NCBI GenBank assembly: GCA_040954595.2
Contig: CM082583.2
Coordinates: 7,998,001-8,062,000, forward strand
Length of the DNA: 64,000 bases
Reading direction: 5' to 3'
Origin: Balanoglossus misakiensis
Lineage: Eukaryota; Hemichordata
Part shown: positions 38,501-52,200 of the stretch, piece after piece
Numbering within the stretch: position 1 is the first letter of the stretch
Layout: every line of letters begins with the position of its first letter
The notes under the pieces: model-generated
Seen by the model: the letters and a program-made list of their open reading frames with translations, nothing else
Databases searched by the model: none
Told to the model about the DNA's origin: nothing
Program-made: the position numbers and the translations under genes

Positions 38501-40079
38501 TCCTGCTAGTAATGTGTAGCTTGGTAAAAATGTGGCCTACTGTGACCACACTGCAAGCTACAGTGAAAAAACGCCGGAGAATTCGCCACTTCAGTGTGTA
38601 TCATGCGCCCAAGCACTGGAGTTGGTAATTGGGTCAAAGATCACATCCAAGCGCTCAATGTAAGACCAATGCCTAACGTAACAAGGCAAGGCTATATAAG
38701 TCTAACCGTTATGTTAAAAATTACTTTATTGCCATGTCAAAGTTCATGTTATAAATTCACATCAAAACAAACTCTAGAATTGGTCAACTTCGGAAGAAAT
38801 TAGCTTGTTTCAGTTCAAAGGACACAAAAACAAGAATCTCGGGGGAATCAGAAACAAGCACCCTATAGTATAGGTGAGGAAAATATGAATAGAAATAAAT
38901 AAATAAAAAACGAAATGTGATGTTTTGTAAAAAGGACAGACACCTTGGACATGAAAGATATACATAAATATCGTTTAGTAAATATGAACCAGATTAAATA
39001 AAACGGCCCTTTCCTGTATATATTCAGTCATTGCAGTGTTACACATATTGCACGTAACAAAGCATAGTACAACGTAGTACCCTCTTTCTCAAAAATGAAC
39101 ACGTTTTTTCTGGTTCATCAGAATTATTGCGGTTTAAAATAAACGCGTCTGTACGAAAAGGCAGCAATTTGGGGAGGAAAGACTTTGGTTCTGAGGGGGA
39201 CTGGAAAGAAATCAAAACTAAGACACGTTACGGCTAGAAACGGATATACTTTTCAAGTTCACAAAAGTAAGCAACCTGTCAAACAACAACACCAGGTCAT
39301 TGACACAAAATATTGTGAACTATTTGCGTATTTTAAGATAGTTGTCTGGAAGAGCAATTTCTTCATGCGCAATTAAACGACGCCATCATCGTCTCGTAAA
39401 TGTTCTATCCATCTATAAACGTTTTTTTTCTTCCACAGAATGACACATAACAAATATACACCATTCTTCTGATCAGTTTTAGCGCGCACCTTTCGGCCAG
39501 ACCAGATGACCGAAAGATGCACAGGTCTACTGGTATCCGTCGAAAGTTGCAGACGATACAATTTCTTCCCGGCGCCATGTTTTACAAAACCAACATGGCT
39601 GACTGCCACACGTCCGATTTGCCAAGAGCGCGGCCCCCTCAAACGTGTGACGACTCTCCAACCTCCTCTACGTTCAAGTTCAGTTCGCTAATTCGGAAAC
39701 TGAAACGGGTCTGAGGTCAGCTCATTGTCACGATGACATTGTAATGACACCGCATGCTCGTCAGTGACAGTCAAGGAATCTGTCCTTCGATACATTAAAA
39801 TTCCAGTAGCAATGCGAAATTGTGTATGCGATACCATAGATAGCCATTCACTTTCAAACAAATTGCCCATCACTCTCACCAGGAGAGTGACCAAGTGGTG
39901 ATCACATTTCGCGTGTACTGGCAATTTTTCACCGTCGCCTCAGATCTCTGTCAAACTCACATGCAGAATTCCATATGCGTCTGCATGCATTCGCCGCTCT
40001 TCAGTTGACGTCATCAATCATTTTGGCGCTCTCGCAGCAGAAGTCTGAAAATGCCGATAAACAGCCGCCGCGTTAACCC

Positions 40080-40229
40080 TTAGCTCTGCGTAGTCAATGC
40101 TTCGTATTTGTCGAATATCAGCGGCGCCGAGAGAATAATTCCGCCCGAGCCGCAGACAACGGCTATCAGGAACACCCAGAGAAAAATCCGGTCAATAACC
40201 ATGGCAACGTACTTCCATTCTTCATTCAC
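40080..40229 (-). CDS. Gene B exon 6: M4 and C-terminus
   Basis: 150 nt encoding 49 residues beginning '[18 protein letters not shown]' and ending 'KYEALTTQS', then stop TAA (40082-40080). '[12 protein letters not shown]' is the family's pre-M4 signature. Acceptor is 'cacacag', in phase with the previous exon. Confidence 0.96.
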   Translation of the reverse strand: MNEEWKYVAMVIDRIFLWVFLIAVVCGSGGIILSAPLIFDKYEALTTQS

Positions 40230-43200
40230 CTGTGTGGAGGGAATTGAAAACGGGAAATTGAAAAATAATCCACAGAACGTGTATAGGTCGCGGAGGTTCA
40301 AACCACCTGTCATTCTCGGTGCTGTGTTGGGCAAATGCCTATCACTGCAAAGTGCTCTTCATCTGTCATCGTCTCTAAAGTGCGTGTATCATTTGATTTT
40401 GGATGTTTGCCCGATTCCCAAACGCACTGATCCGCACTACGTCACCACAGCAATTTTTATAAGTGAGTAAGAAACTTGTTTAGCTCCTGGTATTACTCGT
40501 TTGCACTTTCTGTGTCATAAACTACTATATTGGCATTACACAGAGTGGACACATTACATCGGTCCATGATGGCGCCATTATGACATAACACAAGTGGGAC
40601 ACTGTAACTTACAAAAGAGGAGAAACACGATTCAGATTCATTTAAATCTCCCATTTTGGCCAGACGAGGGTTCGCCCGCATTTTAAAAGAGTCTTTCTGT
40701 TTGAATTTAAATACATTAGAAACGTCGCTCTACACGATTAACGCCGAACAAGAGTTCACCGCGAGTTGTATTGGCACGTAGTAAACTCGGTCACTCACTA
40801 ATACAATCCAACATTGCTGTCAACTTAAGAGCGTATCGCGCATTGTAACCTGAGCGGGCTTGTGTAATAAAAGAAAGTAATTTAACAAATCGAGGAACAA
40901 GAAAGTGATCTGTCACATTCAGGATATGCCGATGGCGGAGTGACGTTGACAAGTCTAATCAGGTCGTTTTAGCATTGTACTGTGATCGATGCTGATTACC
41001 CGTTAGTAAAATGCGGCGATTTTCTGAGACAGTGATTGTCAAATTGTCTCCAGTCACTCCAAACTCATTATTCTATGTGTCATGTGGGTCTCTCTATCTC
41101 TCTCTATCTCTCTCCTCCTCTCTATCTATCTCGCTCGCTCCCACCCTCTCTCTCCATGACTCTCTCCCACACGTGTCCACCATTACAAGCAACACTTCTT
41201 ACCGTTTTAAACTCATCGTCGTTTCTCAGGTGGTCGGCGATAAATTTTACACTGTCAATGGCTTCCCTCACCTCTCGGGGAACGCTTTTCCTCTGCCTTG
41301 GTTTATTTGAAGTGTGGTTTTGATCTGTTTTGTAAATTCCTTCCGATATAGTGTGCAGCGGCGACGTTGATGAGCGCGAATTTTTCATATTCTCGTAACA
41401 GCAATCGTTTGCAACGCAGTTTTTATCAATGCTTGATCTCTTTCTGGCGTTCACCTCCGTCATTTCGACCCCGCCGTTCGCGTCGGCGTCCATCTCGTGG
41501 ATTCTCCTGGGCGGCCGGTGTCGCTTCATCCACAGGTAGGGTGGGAGGGTGTGGATGAAGACCTTCCTCACCCAGTTGGGCATGGTGTGCGTGCTGGGTG
41601 AGCGGTGGTGGATGTTGAGCACGATGACGGTGATGACGATGGAGGCCGTGACCAGCACCATGGTGAAGAGCAGGTAGCGCCCGATCAGCGGGATCAGCAG
41701 CGACGTCGGCGGGATGATCTCCGCGATCAGCAGCAGGAACACGGTGAGGGCCAGCAGCACGGAGATGCACAGCGTGATCTTCTCGCCGCAGTCGGACGGC
41801 AGGTAGAACACCAGCACGGTGAGGAACGAGATCAGCACGCAGGGGATGACCAGGTTCACGGTGTAGAAGAGCGGCTTCCGGCGGATGATGAAGTGGAAGG
41901 TGATATCCGTGTATATCTCCGGGCTGGACGGGTAGCTGATGACGTGCTTCTTGCCCGGCATGTCCGTGATGTCCCATTCGCCGCTCTCCCAGTAATCCTC
42001 CAACTCCACCCACGTGATCGGGTTCGACAAATCGTCCTTCCTGAAGTCCAGATCCAGCTGCTCGGCGTCGTAGGTCCACGAGCCGAACTTCATGACGCAG
42101 TCCTGCTGGTCGAACGGGAAGTATTCCACGTCGATCTTGCAGGAGCTCTGATAAATGGCCGGCGGCAGCCAGTATATAGTTCCGTCCTCGTAGAGGAGGG
42201 CTTTCGTCATGAGCGTCACCTCGTAATTGCCGTCCGCGCTGAAAATTAAACAGATTCGTTCGTCAAAAACCTCTCACATAGTCTTCACAATTTCTCAATA
42301 TAATTTAGGCAAAGTGCTCCGCAACAGACTTTTATTTTGTTCGAGAAAATACTAATCTGCTAGACACACGGAAGGATGAATTGTCCACCATTAGCAATAC
42401 CAAATTGGCCAAATATCCCGTCACATTAATGGTACATTCATAATGTAAATATGGGGTTCGAGCGAGCATGAGAACTTTCTCTGAATTTATTGAACAGTTG
42501 GCAAAGGAGCGCGACCTGTTCACTCTGCGCGGGAACGTGTATACCCAGCGATAATAACTCATCATATAATTGCAAAAACGGTCGACGACTAATTGTACCA
42601 CAAGCCGCAAAGTCAGGTAGGTGACTCCCTATTTGTGAATACGTGGGCTGACTAAAGGCTATGAACCATACATGCAAATGAGAAAGTTCTGTTTTCAAAG
42701 ATGGCGACCTGTCGGTTTAAGAAGATCGTGGGAAATGATGAGTGATGTGGGTTTTTTGTTCATCTGCTTCAAAGGGCGATAAAAGGGCGCCAAAAGGCAA
42801 TTAAAGACGCCCAATTACGTTTCGTTAACGATGAGGAAAACGCAAAGCTAGAATGTAATGAAGTATACTTGGAATCTATTGGGATCAAAGTGGACGGATT
42901 GTTAGCATATTATAAGCCATTTTTTCACTAAAATTACGAAATATGTTTAGTTAGGAGTAAAGTGGAATTCAAAAGAGCGCTCACACATACTTATTAAATA
43001 AGACGATATCGGGCAGCCATAACATCTTGGATGGAACTCGAAGAATTTTGATACCATCAAAGTCGTTTGGTTTCCATGACAACCTGTAATCGGACCACTT
43101 CTGTAAAGTCACATATAGAAAATGCATTGGTGAAGGAAGGTGAGACTGTAATTAGCAGCATCCAAGGAAACTGTTCTAGCAAACTGACCTTCTTTGATGT

Positions 43201-46200
43201 TTTGCGACTATTGGCAGTGCCCAGACTCCAGTCAAACTATAGCTATCACAGTAACATCTGCTGCAGCAGACTTTGTTGAATTGTGCATCCAGTACCTGAC
43301 CTGATAAAGTTGTCTGTGTATCCTAGATACGTGTATCTATAGAGAAATGTCTCATTCCGTGAAATCTTTTGCTCAGATGTATGGTTTTCTGGTATTAGTT
43401 CAGTTGGTGTTACTCCGTGTGATGGGATAGGGTGTACTGTATCGATTGATATGCAGTGAACGGCAGCTGTTGGAAGATTCTCCAGCGTAATCGTCACATC
43501 ATTGTCAGTAAAACCTGAGCGATGTGGCATATATCCAATGGCCTCATTGAAATGTGATACAACTCCCGTGAAAAAAAATATATCGGAGCAAATTACCAAC
43601 ATACTTCAAGCATCTACATGATCAGCTATTTTAAACGCCGCCAAATAGTAAAACCGCGTGTTTGAAACGTTTGGTTCGAGAATGTGAGGGTAGAGTGGAA
43701 CGCTGGCCGTAGGGGGCGTGGGGTCGATTTATTTGAACGGTGTCGAAGCAGCTGTTATCATAGTTCATCGATATATAAAGGAAACTTTCAAAGTTCGTGC
43801 CCAAGGATTTAGATTTACGAATGAGATTGATTTTAGTGGTGGGACGAGTGTTTGCTGAAACGTCCTGTTTCCTTCTGGCCTGACCTCAAGTCCGCACGCT
43901 GTTGCATGGTTACACGTGTCCCTACAAGATTATTGGGTGGGGTTAATCGTCGTGTGGGTTTGGGGACGTCCCGTGGGGACGATCTATATAAATGGACACG
44001 GCGACCTCTTGGCTTGCGTACATTATCCTCGTTCGACACGTTGACATGTGCACGCGAATGGGAAGGGTAACCCCAATCAAACAGCGCTAATAGAATATGT
44101 CAGGGGGAAATGCCGCAAAGGCAAACTACAGACCACTTCGAAGGTGGACTCAATACTAAGAGCAAAAGGCCCCGTCAGCTATTTACACCAGCTCTGCCAA
44201 ATTGATTTGTCGAAGAAAATTGAAGGAGTACTCTAATACCACGTTCAAGGCCGGTCGTAAAGCCATTTAATATGCTGGTGAATCATAGACTTAATTACTT
44301 CGTTACTGACACTCAGTAGGTATAGTAACTGACACGTCCGCCATATAAGTGTGGGATCAACATTGCCTGCAATAGGGCGGTTATCTTGTTTTTCGTAGGA
44401 TACTGTAAATATTGCTTTTTTTGCGGGAACCCCAAAGGAAAGAACTTTTAGAGGATCAAGAAATTATAGACCACTGCATATTGTCTGGTGCTGAACAGAA
44501 AACCAGCGCACATCTAAGCAGGCTGGCGTTCTGATAAATGAGTACAAAATCTAACTTAAATGTAACGTTGAATGGAATCCACTTCGATCATTGACAGGGA
44601 GTTAAACAGTATTCATTTTTCGAATGCGATGAAGTACTTGTTCGTACTGTAAACATTTGTCTGAACTCGACGAATTAGTGATTCATGTCGCTCGCGTTAT
44701 GTTGACTGATAATTCAATATAAAAGTCTGGAATTCTTGAAGGGGTCGGTGGCATGTGGTTGTTTTGAAGTCGGGGTGTTTATATTCGCCAAAACAAATGA
44801 TGTAAGCTTTTGTTATTGCGAGTCCTCAGAACCTTCAGCCGGACAGCTAAAAGTGCGGAAGATACCGACCATATCAGCATCATAATGTGTAAGGTGGTAA
44901 GACAAAACTACTTACCTGTTTCAACCATACATTGGCCTTCATGATTTGATTTCGTTCATCCTGTCAATAAAAGAATTAATCGCATGACGTGAAAAAAATG
45001 AATAATTTCGAATTATTGAACTAATTTCACAGATTCGTTCGACATAATCTTGTTCTGCTTAGCTGCTGTCACGTGATTAGGATCAAATAAGTGATTGAAA
45101 AATATGAACTCTCAAAAGAACAGGATACCTTTTATCTTAATTGATGGTCGTTCAGTACGTTTCATCTTTTCAGTTTAATTTTATCGTCATTTACGTACTC
45201 TGTACATGACTGTTAATCTGCGTCGCTATTTCTGATATAAGATTAGACAAGATTTGGTCTTGCAATGCCCGTCAGTCGCGACGGAGCGCAGTCAGAATCT
45301 AATTCTTTTGAAACAATCACGATATCACGAACCTCGCTGCGTTCAGACAGGCGAAGCTAAAGCTTCACATTAAAGACCTCTGACTTAAGCGTCATTTTGT
45401 CATGTGTAAAGTCGGATTAAGCTCTTAATTGATGTCTTTAATTGTCAGTCAGGGGTCTGGATATTCCGACCCATTTGGCATAATGATACAACTAACATTA
45501 ACGAGCTGAGTCATTGACTCGAAATTTGTTCCCCAAACGAACCCCGCAAAAAACAGCATCATGATTTCGCTGAACTAATCTTGTGAAGTTGGTCACCATG
45601 GTGATAACGGACCATCACGATGTTTAAGTGCGCCTAAATTTGCGGGTTCACGGCACATTCGGTTCTGAAACGTTTTATCGACCGTGACGGTAAGATTACT
45701 GCCAGCTCTGAACCAAATCCTGCATAGTCTTATGACCTTAGAGCATTTAACTCCACTTGAGGTTATTACGCCAGTCGAGGTCAAATGCTTATAAAAGTCA
45801 CGTATCAAAATCTCACACGGAGTCGGTTTTTTTTTCCGAGACGCAAATTTCTGCGGAAAATTCGGCTGTACGCGAGAACTTCGATTGCGACTTAACAACG
45901 TTTATTCACCACACACAGATCACACTGAACTTCCGTGATCCTACCCACAGCTTGCAACCGAAGAATCAAAACAACGAGGTGCTTTCAGAATTGTCACGGC
46001 GAAGACAGGGATCTGTGACTTACAGAATGGTGTAGTATCGCATATGTGATGATGTCATAGGAACTGAAATAGAATCAAATGTTTCCATACAGACAGATAG
46101 AATACTCTAAGTACGTCATTTCCTGCCTCGGTTGACGTTGGGTCATATTGACCTCTGACATAAACGCAACTGGATCTTGGTATATTTTGAGTCTGCCTTG

Positions 46201-49200
46201 TTTTCAAGGAAATTTAAGAAACAAAACAAAAACAAGTTTGTAGCAAATGTATCGAAGGATACATATCCTGTTGTCGCAGATCGTTCGGTGCGTGATAATG
46301 GATTTTACAGACTTGGATGACGTCATGCCCAGAAGGTCGTAGCGACATTTCTTGAAGATATTCAGGGTGGTATTGTACACGAATACGTCGCTACATTTTA
46401 TGTATGATAAAAAACTATTAATTGCACTCAATAATGAACCGAACAGAATTATTGACAATTTTTCTCTCGGTACACTACCGTCTGGAATGACGTCATGCAT
46501 AAAAAGTGGGCGAGACCTGCCGTCACCACTAAGCTATCCCAACTTTTTTTCCATTGATCGACTGACTTATGTAAGAAAGGGGGAGTTCGGTCGCGATCCC
46601 GTGGCTTGCTCAAACGGCAGGGAAATTATTCTCGGATAATTGCTGTAATTGAATTTGCTGACGTCACTCTCTCGGGGGCAAATGGCGGCAGTTGAGCGGA
46701 GACACGGCACGAATAGCATGTCTGTGGAAGGTTGGAGCTATTTGTAAGAGCATAATCCGACCATCTGTAGAATTGGGTCGAATTCTGTTCCCACGCATGA
46801 CGTTGAAACACAACTTTAACAAATTGTCAGTATTAAAAAACCACGTACTCCCTGGCATAACATTATCCACTACCGTCGCAGTTAAGAGAGAAAGAAAACC
46901 TTCATCTATCCGTTTCCATAACAACATACAAAATGTCAGACAACCTATAATTTCAGCTCGAACTCGATCAGTAAGTAAAATACCCGCAGAATGCATTATC
47001 CAAATCGTAATATCATAATAACAGTCGACATATCCTGGTTAAAAGGCTTCTGAATTTTACCCTGACCGAAATATTTGTGTGCCGTGCGAGATTTCTTTAA
47101 AACAACATATAAAGATTACGGCGTAATACAGAATTTAATTGTCCCAACTGCTGAAGAAGTACAAGCGGTCAAATACCGCTGAGAACCGTGACAAAAAGTG
47201 CGCTCTTCGGAATATAAATGTAATAGCCATAAGTGGAATTTCAAACACATGTATTCTAGCATATAAATATAGCATTGCTTGTGATCAAGTAACGGCTAGC
47301 TACAGCTCCTCAGAACTCTGGTTTTACAGTGTGTCTAAGCCGTGAGTATTTGGTTTCGCCAGAGAGAAATTAGATTCCAGATGAGCACCGTTTATTTGCC
47401 ACTGCAAAGGTCCTTTCACACACAAATTTCATGAATGGGTCTCGTGGATAGCGTGATGTAGGAGATATCCATTTGGGGATAAAAACTCAATAAAAAGCGT
47501 GACTACTTCTTACATAGTTAAGAAACCAACACCCTGCCTTATTACATTAGATTTGGTTTGATTATTCAGCTCTCTTGTGTGTTTTATAAAAAAAACTAGA
47601 CTGTCGTCAAAATCTTCAATCCGAGGTGAGGCGACATACATATAACGCTGGTTACGCATGAATTTACATATTTTAGATTTGAATGCTCTCCTGATAGGTT
47701 TATGAAAGACGAGTTTCTTTTCACAGACTTGACTTGTAAAAAAGGTGCCACTGAATTGAAAGCCCTGATAGTATATTTGTCGCACAAATTGAGATTCGCA
47801 AAATTCAATGCCTAGGCAATCATAAACTGTTGTGCGGTGACAGCTTCCATGAGAAAAGACGCAAAGCTTCCTTGGCTGTCCTGCGGTGAGCGTGTCACCC
47901 ACAATGGTTCAGCGGTCATGGATGTCGAACAATTCTGAAGCGACAACGTAACCCCAGTGAGTGGGACTAACCCACATTGAACAAGCTTGAATAAACGCCG
48001 TTCGAGTTTTACATCACGATTACGCGAAACTTTGGTCATCTACCCGAGTGTACATGTATACCGTGGCGAGATTCGTGCTGTATACGCACGTGTTTCACGT
48101 TCAATGACCTAATGAGTATAAGTTCTCGCAGGTTTCTTCTCTAACGACCGCTCTGATTGGTTTAAGAAAGTGCGAGATTTAAACGAGATCTCCGATGGCA
48201 TAGGTTCAGATGTGGTGTGGGCATCCATTCCGAACAGAGCAAAAGTAAAGACGGTGCCCAACACTTCATCTGATTTTAATCAGATTGGATCCTCTCAAAC
48301 CACAAGGAATATTCTAAAAATGCTCCTATACTCACCACGTTGATCAGCTGTGATATCGTCAGGCCGAGGTCGACGGTTAATTTTTGCGTGGAGTTCACTA
48401 CAGGACGGATGAGCTTGTTGTAACTGGCAAATAATTTATCGAACAATCTTTTCTCGGCATCTGCTGCTGAAGACACTAGTAAAAGAAAAAACGGAGATGA
48501 ATTTAATTTATTGTACAAAACATTATAATCCCAGACGGAAGGAAATAGTGGAACAAATAATCTATTAAGTCGGTTGTTCAGGCGGAATTAGGGTTATGAG
48601 CTTAATATGTATACTCCGCATGCGCAGATTTTACCCGTTACATTTGAGTAGTCTCTCAGTCATGTAACCGTGAAAAGGTCGTTGAGGGTTGTCGGTTAAG
48701 ATTATTTTTTTCAAGTTGTGACATTTTATTTTTTTCACATTGTCGTTACGTTTTGAATGATTTCAGTTTGTGCAAAGCTTGAATGCCCCGCTCGCTGAGA
48801 TGATTTAATTGAACAAACGCGAGTATAATCCTTTCTTATTTACGATCTTTTGGAGTGATCTGCACGGGGTCATAATTTTTATAAACTTTCCATAAAATAG
48901 TCTGGTTTCAATTGCTTTTCTCAAAGCGATCGAAAGGGGCCGGTGTAGCACAGTTTACACGATACCATGTCGTCAACTCTATACGCTGCTTCAGATCTGG
49001 AGTGTAACGTTCAATCAGTGTTCATCTCGAAGTAAGCACGTATGTATAATAGTGTTCTCGAGTATACCCCCCCCCCGCCGCTACAGTTGCCGATATATAT
49101 TTACACAGAGAAAGTGAACTTAACAGCAGTGAGAGCCATTATATATCATTTTCTAGTTTTGTGCTACATACATTTAAAGAAAGAACTCTCCTACGGAGTT

Positions 49201-52200
49201 TATTGATGGCTGTCAACCCATTAGCCCATCTCAAATGGTCCTTAGCCCTAAGTGAATGTTAGTACTGGAGGGGGGGGGTTCACATTGCACTTGATCTGTT
49301 CACGGCCAATCCAGACCAGATAGTTTTGTACTTTATCTTAAAAGTAAAGGCACCAACTGCACTCCATAAAAGCGCAAAATTATACCATTCAGCAATAATG
49401 ATTTTTCTAAAGAAGAAACGGAACACACACATACATACACAATATTTTCGCGACCTTAAAAGTAATCCGAACCTTTTATCAAAGCTTATTCATTCGTTTA
49501 GACATGGATCATTTACTGCCCTTTAGTTGACAAACAACAAACCCAGCGTGAGAATTAAATGCGATACACTAATAAAATTAGTGTCTCGGGGTCTGCCTTG
49601 TTTTGGCAATACCAAGTAATTCGAGTAAACGATTGCGAAAATCTGCGACATCATAAATTCAAATTAGGGGCAAGAGTGTGTCTGCTTTGACTTCAAGGGT
49701 CACGACTTGCGTTGGGATTTGCATTATCTTCGACACCGAGTGGCACGTACGCAGTCATACGCATGAATGAGCGGCTTCGAAAAAGAAGCCGATTGCTCAT
49801 GCTCAAACGTATACCAAGATTGAACTGTATTGCAGATGTCTTAGGCATAAATTTATGTTCCAGAAAGGGGCTATTCGTAGTAGTGAGTCACTAGTCGCTG
49901 CTCTTGTGCTCTAACAATAATGAAATTTACTTTAATTTCCGTTCAGATAAGAAATTATTTCCACTTGAGAATGTGAAACATATATGTTGAACCAGGCTGT
50001 CCCCAGGCACCACTTTGTAAAAAATATGACCCTCTTTATACATCACTTGCACTTACTGTAAGACCCCCCCCCCCTGCATATTACAGGATATGCCCTAATT
50101 CGCGATGTACATGTAGAGGAATATCTGATCTGAGTCGTCCTTGTAAGTCAATTGATAGATGCCGATACATGTTTTTGATATTCAGGAAAATGGTCATCTA
50201 ATTATACGGCGTGATAAAGTATATCTGTCGTATAACAGGACACGCATTCAGTCAACGATAACTTGATAGGCACACATTTTGATTGTCCTCATACGTCACG
50301 AATCAAACGGGAACTTTGATCGTCGTACCGTGGCGGCTTCTGGTATTCAATCGCCGACAGTCAAAAATGACGTCTTTTTGTGCCAAAGGTCCGTGTAAAA
50401 TGCGTTGCATTTGAGTATACCAATACGAATTAGGAAGTCACAGTAGTTTTATCACAGATTTTACTTTCCGCTACATGCTGTCGTCTGGCAACTGTTATAT
50501 AGCCCCTTGTACAGTAGATTGCAGACGACAAGGCGCTGGGTTGGCTAGTTGGGCAATTACGAGAAGTGCAAAAGCGTGTCTTTTCTCTCGCCTCACTCCA
50601 ATCTATACCATCTTCCATATAAGATTAATTGCACTTTTCTCGTAATACACCGCACGTCGTTAAGCGAGCCGGCCATGTTTTGGAATCGCGTCTCATTTTA
50701 GAGGGGGGGGGGGGCAAAAGTGAATGTATTCCGAAGAGTACGCGGGGTTAAGGAGGAGTAATCCGGTCACGGTTCGCCATTAGTTGGGGTCACAAAATGT
50801 ACCAAATTATGTCTAATATCTATCTCAATGCAAATGTCACAGGTCGATGGCATCCGAATGTACTTGGATGAATCCCCTCGCGGCGTCTGGTGGCATTTTT
50901 ACCAAAAGGGCAAACATACACTTTATAACTTTAATATCCACACAACCCCCGTTATGACGTCTGCAAGATGCAGAGGGTAATGATTTGTTTTCAGTGGAAG
51001 TGGGAGAATGATGGGTTGGTAATACACGTGAGAAGTCTCTCTCGACCACTTTCTGTGCCCTTCTTTCCCGCTCTTTTATGATGTGGATAAACTCCGACAA
51101 GCACATCCGGGTGCCTGCCTGACAGGTGAGTTAAATTTGCATAAAAATATGGCGCATTTCTGCTCATTTTGCGCTCAGCTTGATTTGGGCGTCTTCAGAG
51201 CCCATTTAAACAGGGTGTGTATCACTGACTATTATCCGTGCAGACGCGACTGACTTTCATCGACTTGATCTGATAATGATTCCTGAGTGCATTAATTTTC
51301 CGGTGACCGTGACCATCAACCCAATGTTCAAGGACATTTCAGGAGTTGAATTCCCAAAGCTCAATCGAAATTCCTAGCACTGGAAAAAATAAAGCGGTTT
51401 TCTGTTTCTTCGGGATTTTCTGATCAGAATTTTTTCGATAGTCACCAATATCTGTACACGCTCGATTAACTATGCTAAAATAAAGCATATTATAAAGCAC
51501 TGTCTCATTTTTCTAGCATGGTGGCCCTGTGGTACGCAGAAGTAAGGCCGACCTCTCTGAACTCCTCGCGATGCTTGACACGGATCCAACACGGAGGCAA
51601 CGAATTCAAATATCAATGTCAACTGAAAATTATGCTGAACACGCAAGAAATGACGGCCATTTTGATGAGAAATCACATAATTTCGATTTTGTCTCAAAAT
51701 ATGCAGTCCATATCCGCTCCAGGGCGAATCTCAAGTTTGCTCGGAATAACGTACGCATTAATAAAGTATTCACAAATCACCACGTGACGTCCTCTGAAAT
51801 GTGATGAACGGACTGATCATTCTGATTGTGGTGTTAAAAGCATCCTCCAGAAGGCTTGTCGATAGGGCAAAGGTCACATCGGCTTTTGCTTTCATGTTGT
51901 GTAAATATCGTGTGTGAACTCTTCGCTGGAAAAAATGAGTTTCCATAAGTCTGTCGCAAAATGTCAATTTGCACAAAATATTAACTGTTGTGCGTGCACA
52001 TGACCTACTTTACTGTGAACGCGACAATTTTTAATGACGGAATGTCATAGTTGAGTTAGCGTGGCTCTAAACGTTGTCTGAATTTAACGCGATAAACATG
52101 TTGGTGTTGAGGGTTTTTTAAAAGGTGACAAATCTAATTTTGTGAAAGACAGCGGCGCGGTGGATCCACGTCGACGTCAAGTGCGCACGCGTGAGGTAGC

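Larger units (their letters stand above)
29825..40079. other. Intergenic, between gene A 5' end and gene B 3' end
   Basis: About 10 kb without a recognisable exon. It holds the gene A upstream region (CRE at 29870), dispersed repeat copy 1, the poly-G run near 35487 and a CRE octamer at 40006-40013, just past the gene B stop. Confidence 0.7.

Noticed and set aside
41426-42249. Long open frames antisense to and out of frame with gene B exon 5 (217 and 214 codons)
   Set aside because: They are shadows of a G+C-rich third-position exon. The in-frame reading is an unmistakable nAChR.
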